Assembly: GCA_027886185.1 (NCBI GenBank) | Contig: WOAB01000583.1 | Coordinates: 2,046,001 to 2,110,000 of the forward strand | Origin: Rheum nobile | Taxonomy: Eukaryota; Streptophyta; Magnoliopsida; Caryophyllales; Polygonaceae | Direction of reading: 5' to 3' | Length of the DNA stretch: 64,000 bases | In this document: in pieces, positions 10,949-23,105 of the stretch | How positions within the stretch are numbered: position 1 is the stretch's first letter | How the letters are laid out: each line of letters opens with the position of its first letter | Program-made: the position numbers and the translations under genes | Notes under the pieces: model-generated | Database searches by the model: none | What the model saw: only the letters and a program-made list of their open reading frames with translations | What the model was told of the DNA's origin: nothing

Positions 10949-12464
10949 TTTGTAAATCCCTAAACATTACACAATAGTAAGACATGTTAAATTCTTCTTA
11001 CCGAAATTTGTGAAGCAAACAACTTCTTTTGGCCCTTTTCTTACCGAATTTGTGGCTTCAATTGTGTGTGGGTTGTACCTTTAAATGGAAATGTCCACAA
11101 CCCTAAACACTAATATACTCTCGGCCAAGACATTAGCTAGCTTCTCCTATGCATGTAAGACAAGACATAAAGGACAACCAAGTAGACATACCCTAAAGGA
11201 CAACCAAGTGGCTAGTCTAGCTTCCATAGACAAGACATTTGTTGCCCAAAGTTCACATGAAGCTAAAGGAGTGGCTGCAAAAGTGGAAGTGAATATGCAT
11301 GCCAATGTCTTGTGAAGCACAAATGAAGAAGATGCTTGGAAGGGGATGATGTTGGAAGAGGATGTTGTTGGTGTTGGTGAGTTGTGTTATCAAGTGTTGG
11401 TGAGACCAAATACCCCTAAAATCACGTGAAGATGCAGCTAGCAAAAAAAGAAGAAAGTGTAGGCTGCAGCTAGCTAAGATGGAAGAGGATGATGTTGGTG
11501 ATTCATATCTATCAAGTCATGTGTTTATATTTTAGCATGCAAAACATATATTCCATTTCTTATTTATATTAGAATAATATAGTCAATTTACATTATTTGT
11601 TAATAAGTTTTTAGTTATTATGTTTGAAACACATAGCACCGAACGAACATTTACCTTATTTAAACATTAAACCCTAATACTTAAGATTTAGGTTAATTAA
11701 GTTTGAAACACATTTTGAGAGCACAAATACTCATAAGAAAACTAAGCATGCAAAATAAGCATGCAACACTATAAGTTCACGTGAATATAGAGGCATGCCC
11801 AATAAAAGCATGCAAATTCAGAATTTCCATTTCTTACTTAGGTTATATTAGAAGAATATAGTCCAAAACTCAATTTGTTAATAAGTTTTTGGTTATTTAC
11901 TACTTTGAAACACATAGGTTTAATATAGTTCATGTGGTTACAACCTTAAGCCCTAATTCTTAACATGTGAATGATGCAACATTTCTAACATGTGAATGAT
12001 GCAACTTTGTTAATAAGGAGCACATCAACAACACCTTTTGAGCACTTTTGATTAGTAACGAGTTCGTCCATGCACGAACCTTCTCGATGCACCTTCTCCA
12101 TGTAAAGGAACCAAGTTTCATGAATATGAGCATCTACCAACTTTGTTAGTTATACAAAACATAGGCATTTTTTTTCTTGTCGAACAAAACATAGACATAC
12201 ACAATACGGCTAGTCCCATAACAAAGGATCTTCCATCCGAATCAAAAGTTACACAACATGAGCTAAACAACATAAAGATAAATGGATGATCAACATAAGA
12301 TAAACAACATAAAGATAAACGGGTGATCAACATAAGCTAAACAACATAATTTAAGATAGAGAACATAATTTGGATAAAGAACATAAAAGAGCCGAGCAAA
12401 CAACTCCTTATGCGTAGAAGAGCCGAGCCCAAAACTCCTACATGGTGGGATTCATCATGTCTTA
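10949..12464. other. intergenic block with internal repeats
   Basis: No gene recognised. A segment of about 90 bp is repeated at about 11553-11640 and 11828-11920, sharing TTGTTAATAAGTTTTT and GAAACACATAG. A further short tandem repeat built on AACATAAGATAAACAACATA lies at about 12240-12360, and a roughly 60-bp duplication with AGAAGAGCCGAGC at about 12410-12500. Confidence 0.5.
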
Positions 12465-12869
12465 TGCGTAGAAGAGCCGAGCACACAACTCCTTCATGAT
12501 GGGAGTCATTGGCTTAACACAAAACGTGCGGAAACATTCGTCCACCTAAAAGAAATGCATTTACAGCTAAGAAATATTATCAAATGCATTTGTTAAGATC
12601 ACAACAATTATCTCTGATCTATAGATTGAAATTACTCACCCTCAACTTATTGTCCCACCAATCGTCATCTCGCAGTATAGCACCAGTTACGTCGTCGCAC
12701 TCAACATCGCCAGATCGTTCAAGCCTCTTCCATAAAGTCAATTTTTTCTTCAACAATTCGAAATGGTTTCTTAACACTCTAAAATTAGCATCTCGGCCCG
12801 TAGCACGCTTAAACTCATCATGTATGAAATTCCCATAGGCCCCATATAGTTCATTGTGTCATATGCACC
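12465..12869 (-). pseudogene. MYB/SANT-like gene, 3' part, split by a retrotransposon nest
   Basis: The exon at 12640-12869 encodes the second half of a MYB/SANT-like (trihelix-related) DNA-binding domain: NHFELLKKKLTLWKRLERSG followed by DDVTGAILRDDDWWDNKL, matching the family pattern of LKKKxxxxKxLxxxSG then a Trp-Asp end. It stops at a good donor (GAGG then GTGAGT), and a possible last exon at about 12465-12545 follows a TTTCTTTTAG acceptor and ends in TAA. The 5' part lies at 27680-27744: the Athila-like nest was inserted mid-exon. Across the join the frame is kept except for one TGA. Such domains occur in host regulators and in ORF1 of PIF/Harbinger elements; which applies is unresolved. 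Confidence 0.65.
12865..12869. repeat. target-site duplication GCACC, left copy
   Basis: Identical to 27680-27684, flanking the whole Athila-like element A1. A perfect 5-bp match means both LTR ends belong to one insertion. Confidence 0.9.
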
Positions 12870-14155
12870 TGATCAGCTATACTTTGTAGTACTTATCTAG
12901 GAGTTATTACCGATGTTTAGGGTGCCATTTGTATGGATTTAGAGCACAACTGTGGAGTATGGAGTTGAGGAGAAGAAGTGTGAATTTGGTGGTCTATAGA
13001 AGCTTAAATGAAGACATCCAGAAGACGAGGAGTAGACCACCTGAGGAGACCAAGGAATATAGAAGGAAGAAGCCACACGAAGTGAGAAGAAGGGAGTAGC
13101 CGCGACCGCGGGTGAAGTGTGGCCGATCGCGGAGAAGTCGACACTTCGAGAGCAAATTTCCATTTTCCGCGATCGCGGAATCACACGGGAGCGAGCCCGC
13201 GAGGATTTTCCGAAGTTTTGTTATTTTACCTTTTCCGATTTTTATTTTTATTTCTTTATTCCGTTTAGGTTATTTTGTTTTCGTTTAGATTATGTTTGTG
13301 ATCTTTGGTTTTAGGTTTGATTTAAAACCTAGTTCCAATAGCCTTCATTCATCATCTAGACCATTCAGTATTCATTGTTGTTTCCATTCAACATTTTTTC
13401 CTTTGAAGTTTATTTGTTTCCAAGAACTATGAGGAGCTAAGCACCCTTTTGCTTAGTCCGACAATTGAAGCCTTTCGTATGATTTGATTGTGAGGTTATA
13501 ACTCTATTCCATGTTCCTTTGGATTATATCTTTTCTCTTGAGCATATTCCTATTGATTATTATTGATTTGACTGGATTGATCACCTAGTTGATATTATTA
13601 ATTGTCTATTGCTAGGGTTTGGATATTTGGGGTTGAGATTCCTTATCCGTTGTAGCATCCATGATATTCTAGGACTGGTAGGACTAGTTTATTATGAAAG
13701 AGATTTGATTATATGTTAAATACTGCGGGTCGTGGTGTTGCATGTATCCTGGTTAATTCCTATGCTTCTTGCTGCTATTGAATTAAATCTTGAAGGTTGG
13801 TAGGGATTGTTTAATAGTTAGGGTTGCCTGGACTGGTAGGACTAGTAACTAATTCAGAATAGGGACAAGAATAATCAAAGGAAGGAATAGAGATAACCTA
13901 GGACCAATCAATCATATGAGTGGTGGATATTTGTTTGGCTAAGTGTTTTCCCTTAATTGATTGAAATCCTTTGCTTTTGTTTATTTGTTTACTTGTTTGC
14001 CAACAATCAACCAAAACCCCCCTTTGTTACTATTGCATGCAATCTTACATAAAGAAAGACAACTCCTCCCTGTGGGATTCGACCCTTACTTGTCTGCTAT
14101 ACTTAGTTAGGTTTTTAGGGATTCTTTGATAGACATCACGACTTTAGCCTCATCA
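12870..14155 (+). repeat. 5' LTR of A1
   Basis: Starts TGATCAGC and ends CATCA, 1,286 bp. It contains CCGCGACCGCGG at 13100-13111 and CCGCGATCGCGG at 13167-13178. It is close to the 3' LTR over most of its length, but the last 65 bp or so differ strongly. Confidence 0.92.
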
Positions 14156-14159
14156 AATT

Positions 14160-14177
14160 TGGCGCCGTTGCCGGGGA
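14160..14177 (+). other. primer-binding site, tRNA-Asp type
   Basis: TGGCGCCGTTGCCGGGGA, four bases after the LTR. This is the PBS known from Athila and Calypso elements, complementary to tRNA-Asp. Confidence 0.92.
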
Positions 14178-14188
14178 ATTAATTTTTT

Positions 14189-14223
14189 ATTTGTTTGTTT
14201 GTTTGTTTGTTTGTTTGTTTGTT
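14189..14223. repeat. (TTTG)n microsatellite
   Basis: About eight tetranucleotide units just after the PBS of A1. Confidence 0.9.
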
Positions 14224-14528
14224 AACTATTGTGTGGATCTATCTTACAATCCACACATGTGCTACTAATCCGTCTACTTTAGTCTTTTGATTCAACAGAG
14301 AAGTGTGTGAGACTTTCTGAGATGGATGATCAACAGCGTACCTTGAGATAATTGACCGCACCCAACTGGGTGCAACAAGAGCTTGTTGTGCAATTCCCTG
14401 CTTTGGATGAAGGAGTGAACTTTGAATTGAAATCCAGGTTGATTCATTTGCTCCCACAATTCCATGGTCTGAATAGAGATGACCCTAACAAGCATCTCGC
14501 TGAATTTCATTCCGTATGTGCAAGCATG

Positions 14529-14595
14529 AAACCTCTTACATCGTTCACTTCAGCCTCGGGATCTCCGAGGCTGAAGTGAACGATGTAAGAGGTTT
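14529..14595. repeat. 31-bp perfect inverted repeat at gag deletion junction
   Basis: The left arm 14529-14559 and right arm 14565-14595 are exact reverse complements around a 5-base loop. The right arm is in the natural gag context (SEAEVNDVRGFGPQRP); the left arm is its inverted copy placed where capsid sequence should be. Confidence 0.95.
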
Positions 14596-15185
14596 TGGTC
14601 CGCAGAGGCCGAGATATGAACCGTATTCAAACACTACAACTCAGGGTGGAGGGATCACACCAATCCGAGGTACGGAAATCATCAATATCCTCCACATGGC
14701 CATGATAACCAGGAGTTCAATCCCTACCAACAACAGTTCAATCCATATGGTAATCAGCAACCATACACGTATAGATCCCAAGGTCAAAATTCAAGCCCGC
14801 CTATGCCCGATAATGACATACTCAACACTATCATGCAGAGCATAGCGACTATGACTAGCACTGTGACCTCGATGGGGGCAAAAATTGAAACAGTGGTCCA
14901 ACATCAGCACGAGACGAATTCTAATGTTCAGCACTTGGAGAATCAGTTTGGACAAGTCGCTCAATTGTTGAGTAAATTGGAGGCCATGGAGTCTAGGCAA
15001 ATACCATATCCTATGGTAGAGAACCCAAGAGAAAAGGTATGTGCGATGACACTAAGGAGTGGTATACAGTTGGGAAGCACACCCTTGACAGAGGAGGGTG
15101 ATCATGAGAAAGATAATATGGCTGGAAATGGAGCTACAGTAGAAAAAGACGCCACAGAAGACATTCCGCGACCACACCAGGAAAT

Positions 15186-15384
15186 CCGCGACCGCGGACC
15201 AGTCCCAGAAGGCGGTGATTTTTCCAAAGAAATTCTGCGACCGCGGAAAAAGGCCAACAGACGAGCATCAGGTCGAGAGATTTCCGTGACCGCAGAATGA
15301 AATCCGCGACCGCGGATTGTCCCCCGACGTCTCCAAAGACCCAAACGCAGTTCCGCGACCACGGGAGCCACTCCGCGACCGCGG
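15186..15384. repeat. CCGCGACCGCGG palindrome cluster in A1 gag
   Basis: Units at 15186-15197, 15235-15246 (one change), 15304-15315, 15353-15364 (one change) and 15373-15384, with partial copies near 15163 and 15282. In the open frames they translate mainly as RDRG or PRPR. Confidence 0.9.
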
Positions 15385-16153
15385 ATCATCTGTACCTGTC
15401 GTGGATGGCTATGTTTGGCCTAATTTTCCACCGCTCGGCTCGACGAAGCCACCCGCACCTTTCCCTGAAGCTCGGGCGGACACGAGAAGGTCAGCCAATG
15501 ATAAGGAGTTGTTCGAAACGTTTAGCAATTGCGAGGTAAACATTCCTTTACTCAAGTTGATTAATAGTATTCCTCGCTACGCTAAATTTTTGAAGGAGCT
15601 CTGCACGCTTAAGAGGAAGATGGTTGTGAAGGAGAATAAAAAGGTACTGGTTAGTGAGAATGTGTCCGCTATGCTGCAAAAGCGGATACCTAAGAAGGCA
15701 AGTGATCCAGGGATGTTCACTATTCCCTACAAGATTGGGGGTACCTTGTTCGACAAGGCTTTACTTGATTTGGGTGCCTCCATTAATGTGCTGCCTCTCT
15801 CACACTACAAGTCCTTGGAGTTGGGGCCATTAGAAAAAACGGGGATTGTCATCCAACTGGCGGATAACTCCTACGTCTACCCCAAAGGAGTGGTGCAGGA
15901 CGTGCTAGTCGAGGTGGACAAATTGGTGTTCCCTGCAGACTTCTTTGTGATGGACACGAGGCAGGACAAGGATGCAGCCCCGATGCTAGGAAGGCAATTT
16001 ATGAATACGGCGAGTACAAAGATCGACGTGAGCAGCGGTTCGCTCACAATGGAATTCGACGGGGAGAGGGTCGGATTCAACATAGACGATTCCAAGAGAC
16101 ACCCTCCAGATGGGAACCCCGAGTGCTCAATGGAGGTGAGCGAACCAAGTTGA

Positions 16154-17489
16154 GGAGGTCGAGTAGTATGTCGAGCCACGACAATAACTAAGGCGCTGTC
16201 CGGGAGGCAACCCAAAGTATGTAGATCTTTTCGTTCTTTTTATTTCATGTCTTTATGCTAGTTGTTTTTGTTTGTGTTTGCGTTTTTGTTTTTGTTTTTG
16301 TTTTGTTTCAAACTAACCTGCAGGGAGGAGGCCCGAACCATAAAGAAGACGATGTTTACCACACCAATGTAAGTCCTCCTATTGCCCTGCACCAAAAAAA
16401 AACCTTAAAAAAAAAAACTTTATCGAAGGCCAGTTGTCCGAGTTACCCATGGTGAGACGGTGCACATCATGTTGTCACAGAGGAAACATTAGCCCCGCAC
16501 ATTATTTGGAAACGATGACGGCCCTACCATTGACAACTGAGGAGGAGGAACACTAGAGCCCATACCACGATTACATCTGGGCTCCACCATGTGTTCGTTG
16601 AAGGTCGTACAACCCCGACATCTTTGCTATACCACTACTCACCACAGTGGTCCCCTTTGGTTGCATGGTGAAGAATACTATTGATTTGAAGAAGACCCGC
16701 ACAACACCAGAGACTTGTGCTTATATGAGTGTACCGCCAACAACAACGTATGTGTTCAAGCCAACTCGGCGACGTTTGTGAGTTATTTTTTGCCCCTCCC
16801 TGTGCTTCTATTCTTTTTGTCTTTCATTACATTGAGGAAAATGCAATGTCTAAGCATGGGGGAGGGTTCTATACTTGCTATGTCGTTGAGGAGAAAAGAA
16901 AAAAAAATATAAAGAAAAAACCAAAAATTTGAAAAAAGGCAAAAATAGAAATCCTGGGATAAGTCGAAAACACTAAAGGGCGGCTTAGGTAATAAGCATG
17001 TGGCTTGGACCAGCATTAGGCTGGGGTAATAATTGGTCAAGAGTGATGTGAGATATATTGTGAGCCCATCTATTGAAAAATGAAATGAGTGGCTTGGTAA
17101 AAACCCGAAAGGGCGCCTTGGCAAAAAGAGTGAAAAGAAGAAGAGTGATTTTTAGGAATCATCATTTTTTCTGGCGTGGTGATATAAGGAGGATTCGGGT
17201 AGGTCACTCTGGGAGGCAAAAGAAGATAGATGGGAGACTAGGATTATATTTTTATTCACTCTATGGTGTTCGGGATAAGCTTGGGGGAAGTACTCTGCTT
17301 TCCTTTTAACTTGGTTGTGTGTGGTGTTGTATTATGTGTTGTGTGTTGTGTTGACCATATTTTATGGTGCCTAGGAGATTCATGTTAGGTGCAATTCTTA
17401 GGAGAGAGTTTTTCTATACTTCCTGAGACCTTGGGGATTTGATTGGAGGAGTAGGTTTATTTTAGCTTACTCGAGGACGAGCAAGGTTT
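16154..17489 (+). other. A1 tail after protease, no RT or integrase
   Basis: Begins with the conserved block GGGAGGCAACCC near 16203, which recurs in A2 near 24483. The remainder is T/G-rich and A-rich low-complexity DNA with short frames. No RT (YVDD/YADD-like), integrase or convincing envelope-like frame is seen. Confidence 0.7.
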
Positions 17490-17504
17490 AAGCATGGGGG
17501 AGTT
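17490..17504 (+). other. polypurine tract of A1
   Basis: AGCATGGGGGAGTT immediately precedes the 3' LTR start TGATCAGC at 17505. Confidence 0.8.
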
Positions 17505-18392
17505 TGATCAGCTCTACTTTGTAGTGCTTATCTAGGAGTTGTTACCGGTGTTTAGGGTGCCATTTGTATGGATTTAGAGCACAATTATGGAGTATGGAGT
17601 TGAGGAGAAGAAGTGTGGATTTGGTGGTCTGGAGAAGCTTAAATGAAGACATCCAGAAGACGAGGAGTAGACCACCTGGGGAGACCGAGGAAGATAGAAG
17701 GAAGAAGTCACACGAAGTGAGAAGAAGGGTGTAGTCGCGACCGCGGGTGAAGAGTGTCCGATCGCGGAGAAGTCGACACTTCGAGAGCAAATTTCCATTT
17801 TCCGCGACCGCGGAATTCTTTCCGCGATCGCGGAATCACACGGGAGCGAGCCCGCGAGGATTTTCCGAAGTTTTGTTATTTTACCTTTTCCGATTTTTAT
17901 TTTTATTTCTTTATTCCGTTTAGGTTATTTTGTTTCCGTTTAGATTATGTTTGTGATCTTTGGTTTTAGGTTTGATTTAAAACCTAGTTCCAATAGCCTC
18001 CATTCATCATCTGGACCATTCAATATTCATCGTTGTTTCCATTCAACATTTTTTCCTTTGAAGTTTATTTGTTTCCAAGAACTATGAGGAGCTAAGCACC
18101 CTTTTGCTTAGTCCGACAATTGAAGCCTTTCGTATGATTTGATTGTGAGGTTACAACTCTATTCCATGTTCCTTTGGATTATATCTTTTCTCTTGAGCAT
18201 ATTCCTATTGATTATTATTGATTTGACTGGATTGATCACCTAGTTGATATTAGTAATTGTCTATTGCTAGGGTTTGGATATTTCAGGTTGAGATTCCTTA
18301 TCCGTTGTAGCATACATGATATTCTAGGACTGGTAGGACTAGTTTATTATGAAAGAGATTTGATTATATGTTAAATACTACGGGTCGTGGTA
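17505..18392 (+). repeat. 3' LTR of A1, first segment
   Basis: Matches 12870 onward and is interrupted after TGGTA (18388-18392) by element A2; it resumes at 27252. It has CCGCGACCGCGG at 17802-17813 and CCGCGATCGCGG at 17822-17833 where the 5' LTR has one unit, a difference of one 20-bp unit. Confidence 0.92.
18388..18392. repeat. target-site duplication of A2, left copy (TGGTA)
   Basis: Pairs with TGGTG at 27252-27256. The intact A1 5' LTR has TGGTG here, so the left copy carries one later change. Confidence 0.8.
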
Positions 18393-18899
18393 TGACGTGG
18401 CCTAAGGTCGTTATGCCAAATCAAAGTAACCTCAACTTCCAAACTAGTATAGTAAGCAAGCAAGGGTCGAAATCCCAAGAGAATCACAAGCGTCTATTTT
18501 CTTATCACAAATCGAATACCAATCGAATAGCAGTAACAGGGGGGGTTTGTGAGGTTTAAATCAAGTAAGAAATAAAACAGAATAAATAATATGCAATCAA
18601 ATGTGAGAAAACACTTAGCCAGGCAATTTCCACTTAAGTTTTGGTTGGTTGATCCTAGATTACTTCCAATTCCTTCCTATGATTATTCATGTCCCGATCT
18701 TGTGTAGATTCATAGGGAAACCTTCCACAAAGAACCCTTACCAATGAATAACCCTAGTACCACTAAAGGTTCAACCCAAAGGCAGCAATACAAATAAGAA
18801 TTAACCAGGATACACAGAACGCTCGCTCAGATGCATTTACCATGTAATTATCTCTCCCTACAATAGAACAATTTCAACCAGAGCATGTAAATTGTAGTT

Positions 18900-18904
18900 G
18901 CTAC
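18900..18904. repeat. target-site duplication GCTAC of the solo LTR
   Basis: Identical to 22095-22099. The uninterrupted A2 LTR has a single GCTAC at this site (about 26242). Confidence 0.92.
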
Positions 18905-20280
18905 TGTAACACCCCGGGCCAGAGGTGCTACAGTGCCATAGTCCCGAAGGACTATAAGGCGGGTGAAATAAAAATTTGCAAAACATATCCCATACATAAT
19001 ATATACCAAAAGCAGCACAGCGGAAAAACTTGTAAAACCTGTCCAAAGTTGAAACCATAATCAACTTAACATACAGAAAGTACTACAATTTACAAACCAG
19101 AAACCAACAACCAAAGACCAAAATCCAAAAGCCAATACAACAAGTTCGACCACTTCAAGGTCCAAAACCAAAACGATACATACAATCAAGTCAAAGTCTC
19201 AAACCAAAAGTAGAGTTCTCGACTCCAAAACCGACGATGATCAGGATCCTCCTTGCTGGCGCTAAATCTGCAAAGCCTGATTGACTGGGGGTCCTGATAC
19301 CCCAGCCAACCATGGCACGTAAACCGAGGTTGGTCAGTCTTTTGAAAGACTATGGCAAGACTAGCCGAGCCCAAACAGTTCAAACAATAACAATCAATAT
19401 AATATCAATCAATTCAACCAAAATAAGATATATATATATATATACCAACACATTATCCGACCAAACAACCAAAAGAGCTCAACTCTTAAACGCAATAACT
19501 CCAACACAATTCATTCTAACCCATCACCGGCGAGACTCTCAACACCTAAACCAACTATCGAATCACACATCAAAACACAACATAACACACACTATCACAT
19601 AAATCAACCATTACTCATCCTTATTCAACTCTACACGATACTAACCTCTTTCTATCCAACCTCAAACTCATCACAAGCATAAACGAATAGAACGGTCCAA
19701 TCCAACTTCCTCTTCAATACTAATACCTCCAATCCAACTCCATGCACATACACAATCTCTTATTACCGACTTATAACCAAAGCTAACCAATAAGACTGAA
19801 CTCACTACTGCACTACACAACAAATTCAATTAACTTGCACATCCACAAACACATAAGCATCAACGAGATAATTATCACATAACACAATCATAACCTAAAT
19901 AACGGTCCAGGCCAGCCACCCTTCTGGTGCCGCCGGTTCGTCAACCACGACTGCAACTCATACCTTCAAACTCAACTCATATTGGCCCACACCCTCAAGA
20001 TGGAAACCAATCTATACACTCAAACAACACAACCAACATTCATAATCCACCAGCTACCAACAATAACCATACCAACAGAAATTCACAACCTTGACCAGTT
20101 ACAATCAACAACTATAACACATGTAAATTCACCACCACAACCAATGGCCAACAATGACCCACAACCACAACTAATAACAATCAACGTCCAACATAAACCA
20201 ATTATCAAACATACAACCAAATTATCAACACAACCACTTAATCAAGTACACAACCAACATTCAACACATAACCAACACAC

Positions 20281-20490
20281 ACAACCACCAACACCTCCAA
20301 TCCAACCTCCGTCTCCACCACCACATCACCGGGTGAGACAATCAACACACACAACCACCAACACCTCCAATCCAACCTCCGTCTCCACCACCACATCATC
20401 GGATGAGACAATCAACACACACAACCACCAACACCTCCAATCCAACCTCCGTCTCCACCACCACATCACCGGGTGAGACAATCAACACAC
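20281..20490. repeat. 70-bp tandem repeat, three units, in the solo LTR
   Basis: Units start at 20281, 20351 and 20421 and share CAACCACCAACACCTCC. Each ends with a short palindrome: TCACCGGGTGA in units 1 and 3, TCATCGGATGA in unit 2, with both arms changed together. Confidence 0.9.
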
Positions 20491-20716
20491 ACTTTCCGGA
20501 TGGGACTTTCACCATCCAACCCTTGGCCCTTAACGACGTAGGCGTGCACCCTACGCGGTTTGGTGAGACTATCATCACCTGACCCTTCGACCTTCGGGGG
20601 TTCATACCCACCGAGGCCCTAAATATAAGGACTTTCACCAACCAACAACATTCCACCATTACACCGACACCAATTCAAACACTTCATACGACAACCAATC
20701 AAATATCACATAATCA

Positions 20717-20998
20717 CATACACACACACACAATCCAACACACACACACAAACTCAATCCAACACACACACACACACACACATTCAATCCAACACACGCA
20801 CACACACGATCCAACACACACACACACACACATTCAATCCAACACACACACGATCCAACACACGCACACACACACATTCAATCCAATACATACACACGAT
20901 CTAACACACACACACACACACACACACACATTCAACACACACACCCATTCAATCCAACATACACACACACATTCAACACACACACCCATTTAGTCCAA
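20717..20998. repeat. CA-rich microsatellite/minisatellite
   Basis: Runs of (CA)n separated by ATTCAATCCAA. The long Cys/Val frames read from it are artefacts. Confidence 0.9.
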
Positions 20999-22094
20999 CA
21001 ACACTATTTACAACAATCAATCATATTTAGTCACAATTGACTACCGCGTCCACATTTAATCAATCACAATACCAGACAATTACTATCACGCACACATACA
21101 CATATTCAACCAAGCAACGGTAAACTTAATTATGAAATAAATTAAGCATAAATCAATTTATAAAAATATATAAGTTAGCAAGGATCATCTTGCCTCAAGT
21201 CGAACCGCAACGACCCCACAGGTCTCCAAACCACTCGAACGAACCTGTGAAATCAATCCGAGCAAAACCCTGGCGTTAATTACTCATCCAAATGCACTAC
21301 TAGCAAACCCCCAAATTCAAACCCTAAATCAAAATTAATTAAGCCAATCACACCCAAATCAACTCAATTCCAAGTCAGCAAACCACACCCAATACAACCA
21401 AACTCCCTGAAATTTCAAATCAAATTTGCCCAAAACCCAAATCAAATCAAACAACCAAATCTGCCCAACTAACAACAATTACCAACTAATTCAACCCCAA
21501 AAATCAGATTCGGTATTACCATCCAAAACCAACACACACACAGTACCTCGTCGGCGATTCGAGCCACCACACCGCAACCATCACCCAGCGCCACCACCGA
21601 ACCAAAGGAGGAAGTAGATGCCGGCTCCACGTGTCGGCTGGGCAGAGGCGCGAACATGGGAGAAGAGTACCAAGAGCTGCACCAGGGCTGAAGGCGGTGG
21701 TGTTGCAGCGGCGACAAGGACAGCAGCTCCCCTCGTCGCCGAATCTTAGCAGCCACACCAGCATCTCTCGGCGGCGACCAGCAGCAACAACAGCAACGCT
21801 TCACACCAGCAACTCCAGCGGACACCAACGAGCAGCAAACGAACTCGCCGGAGGAAGAGTTGGCTTTGGCTGGGCACAGGAGAGTCGAACTCGTCGGGGA
21901 AGAGGGAGCTGGCACAGGAGAGAGCCACCGAGCACAGGGGAATGATTCTTCATGGGAGAGAGACAACCGAAAGAGAGAGAGACCCAAACGTGTTTTTGGG
22001 ATTAAAATCCTTAAATTTCCATTTCTCCCCCTTTTAACAAATCCCCTTAATCAAATTACCAAAATGCCATTATTATCCTATTTGGGGTATTTCA

Positions 22095-22099
22095 GCTAC
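22095..22099. repeat. target-site duplication GCTAC, right copy
   Basis: Pairs with 18900-18904. The A2 LTR resumes immediately afterwards. Confidence 0.92.
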
Positions 22100-23085
22100 A
22101 GCGGAATAGGACGTTAGCCCAACAGTTTCCTAATCCTAACAATATGAAAATCACCAACAACAACTAGTTGCGCGGACTAGTGCAATCAATGAAATCCAAT
22201 GGAATAAGCTTAGAAGAGATAATATAATCCAATAGGAATTAAGAAAGGGAACATAACCTCACAACCAATAATCAAAACGTAAGCTTCCATTGCCAGACTA
22301 AGCCAAAAAGGCTTAGCTCCTCATAGTCATGGTAGAAACTTCAAAAGAAATAAAACAACGATGAATTGAAATTGCAAAAACTAGAACTTGTCTCTAAAGA
22401 GTGGAACCCTAACCCTAATGCATAAGGAGAGTATTTATAGGGCCCTAACAAATGACCTAGCCCATTAGGAAAAATAACTGAAATAGAAATAAGAAAAAGG
22501 GAAAAGAAAACAGAAAAGATAAACTTGGGAAAAACCGAACTCTCGGCGCTGATGACCCGCGATCGCGGCCCAAGACCCGCGATCGCGGTTAATGCTCGAT
22601 TTTCAGCTTCTGTGCCACTTCCGTAAAAATTTTATAACTTTTTATTCCCAACTCGGATTGCGCTCATATTTTGGGTACTTGTAGTAGACTTCAAGATATA
22701 ACTCCTCGAATTGGAATCACTTCATTTGGGCATCTGAGTAGAGATAACGAATCAATTGAATTCAGCACATTGTTCTTCTACTCTCGTGTGGACTCTCTTT
22801 CCTTGGTTCTTCTTCGTCTCCTCAGTGGTCAACTCATCTTCATCTGGATATCTTCAATTTGCTTCTCCAGACCACCAAATCCACACTTCACCTCTCTAAC
22901 TCCATACTCCTTGGTGGCTCCATATCCCGAATCTTCAAATATACTCCAATAAGCTCAAAACACCACCAAAACACCAATCTTTGCCCCCAAACACCATGCA
23001 CATGAATGTGTCTAAATCTACCCGAATGGAACCAATAGAACCCTCTAATAACTCTTAGTTAAGCCCTACAAAGTAGTGCTTATCA

Positions 23086-23105
23086 AACTCCCTCATGCTT
23101 AGACC
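23086..23105 (-). other. polypurine tract of A2
   Basis: The minus strand reads AAGCATGAGGGAGTT directly before TGATAAGC, the LTR start. The A1 tract has nearly the same context. Confidence 0.75.

Larger units (their letters stand above)
14322..16153 (+). pseudogene. Athila-type gag-protease of A1, frameshifted
   Basis: Gag starts at ATG 14322 (MDDQQRTLR, then a TAA) and continues with PALDEGVNFELKSRLIHLL and DPNKHLAEFHSVCASMKP, the Athila gag N-terminus. A deletion removes most of the capsid and is marked by an inverted repeat at 14529-14595. Reading resumes with GFGPQRPRYEPYSNT, shifts frame near 14650, and continues as the gag C-terminus (14803-15300: QLENQFGQ-like HLENQFGQVAQLLS and CAMTLRSG). 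A second shift falls between 15300 and 15317. The last frame (to 16153) holds the aspartic protease with active site LLDLGASINVLPLS (Asp-Leu-Gly, usual for Athila) and the later MLGRQFMNTASTKID block. Translation ends soon after KRHPPD. The segment with repeated Arg-Asp-Arg-Gly residues (15180-15390) comes from inserted CCGCGACCGCGG units. Confidence 0.88.
18905..22094 (-). mobile_element. solo LTR, 3,190 bp, Ty3/gypsy
   Basis: Plus-strand ends are TGTAACACCCC and GGGGTATTTCA, the same terminal style as the G1 LTR (TGTAACACCCC, GGGGTATCACA), so a related long-LTR family. It is flanked by a perfect 5-bp TSD with no PBS, gag or second LTR inside, so it is the product of LTR-LTR recombination. 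A GC-rich zone at 21590-21930 gives open frames on both strands, but these look like LTR leader sequence rather than genes. Confidence 0.88.
18393..23085 (-). repeat. 3' LTR of A2, split by a solo LTR
   Basis: Plus-strand ends are TGACGTGGCC and TGCTTATCA. Without the 3,190-bp solo LTR and its 5-bp duplication it is about 1,498 bp, against 1,504 bp for the other LTR. It carries two CCGCGATCGCGG units (22557-22568, 22577-22588) and a TATAAATAC box on the minus strand at 22431-22440. Confidence 0.9.

Noticed and set aside
16255..17309. Possible envelope-like gene downstream of A1 protease
   Set aside because: Only short frames, no signal peptide plus membrane pattern that holds across frames, and stops throughout.
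20281..20490. Evenly spaced palindromic repeats suggesting a CRISPR array
   Set aside because: The 70-bp units are repeated in full with no unique spacers, lie in a plant LTR, and no cas-like gene is present.
20659..20877. Cys/Val repeat frame
   Set aside because: Direct translation of the CA-rich microsatellite.
21469..21987. 172-codon minus-strand frame, Ser/Cys-rich
   Set aside because: It lies wholly inside the solo LTR, overlaps open frames on the other strand, and has no domain; open only because the zone is GC-rich.
22402..22420. CCCTAACCCTAA telomere-like motif
   Set aside because: Only two units, present in both A2 LTRs, so part of the retrotransposon.
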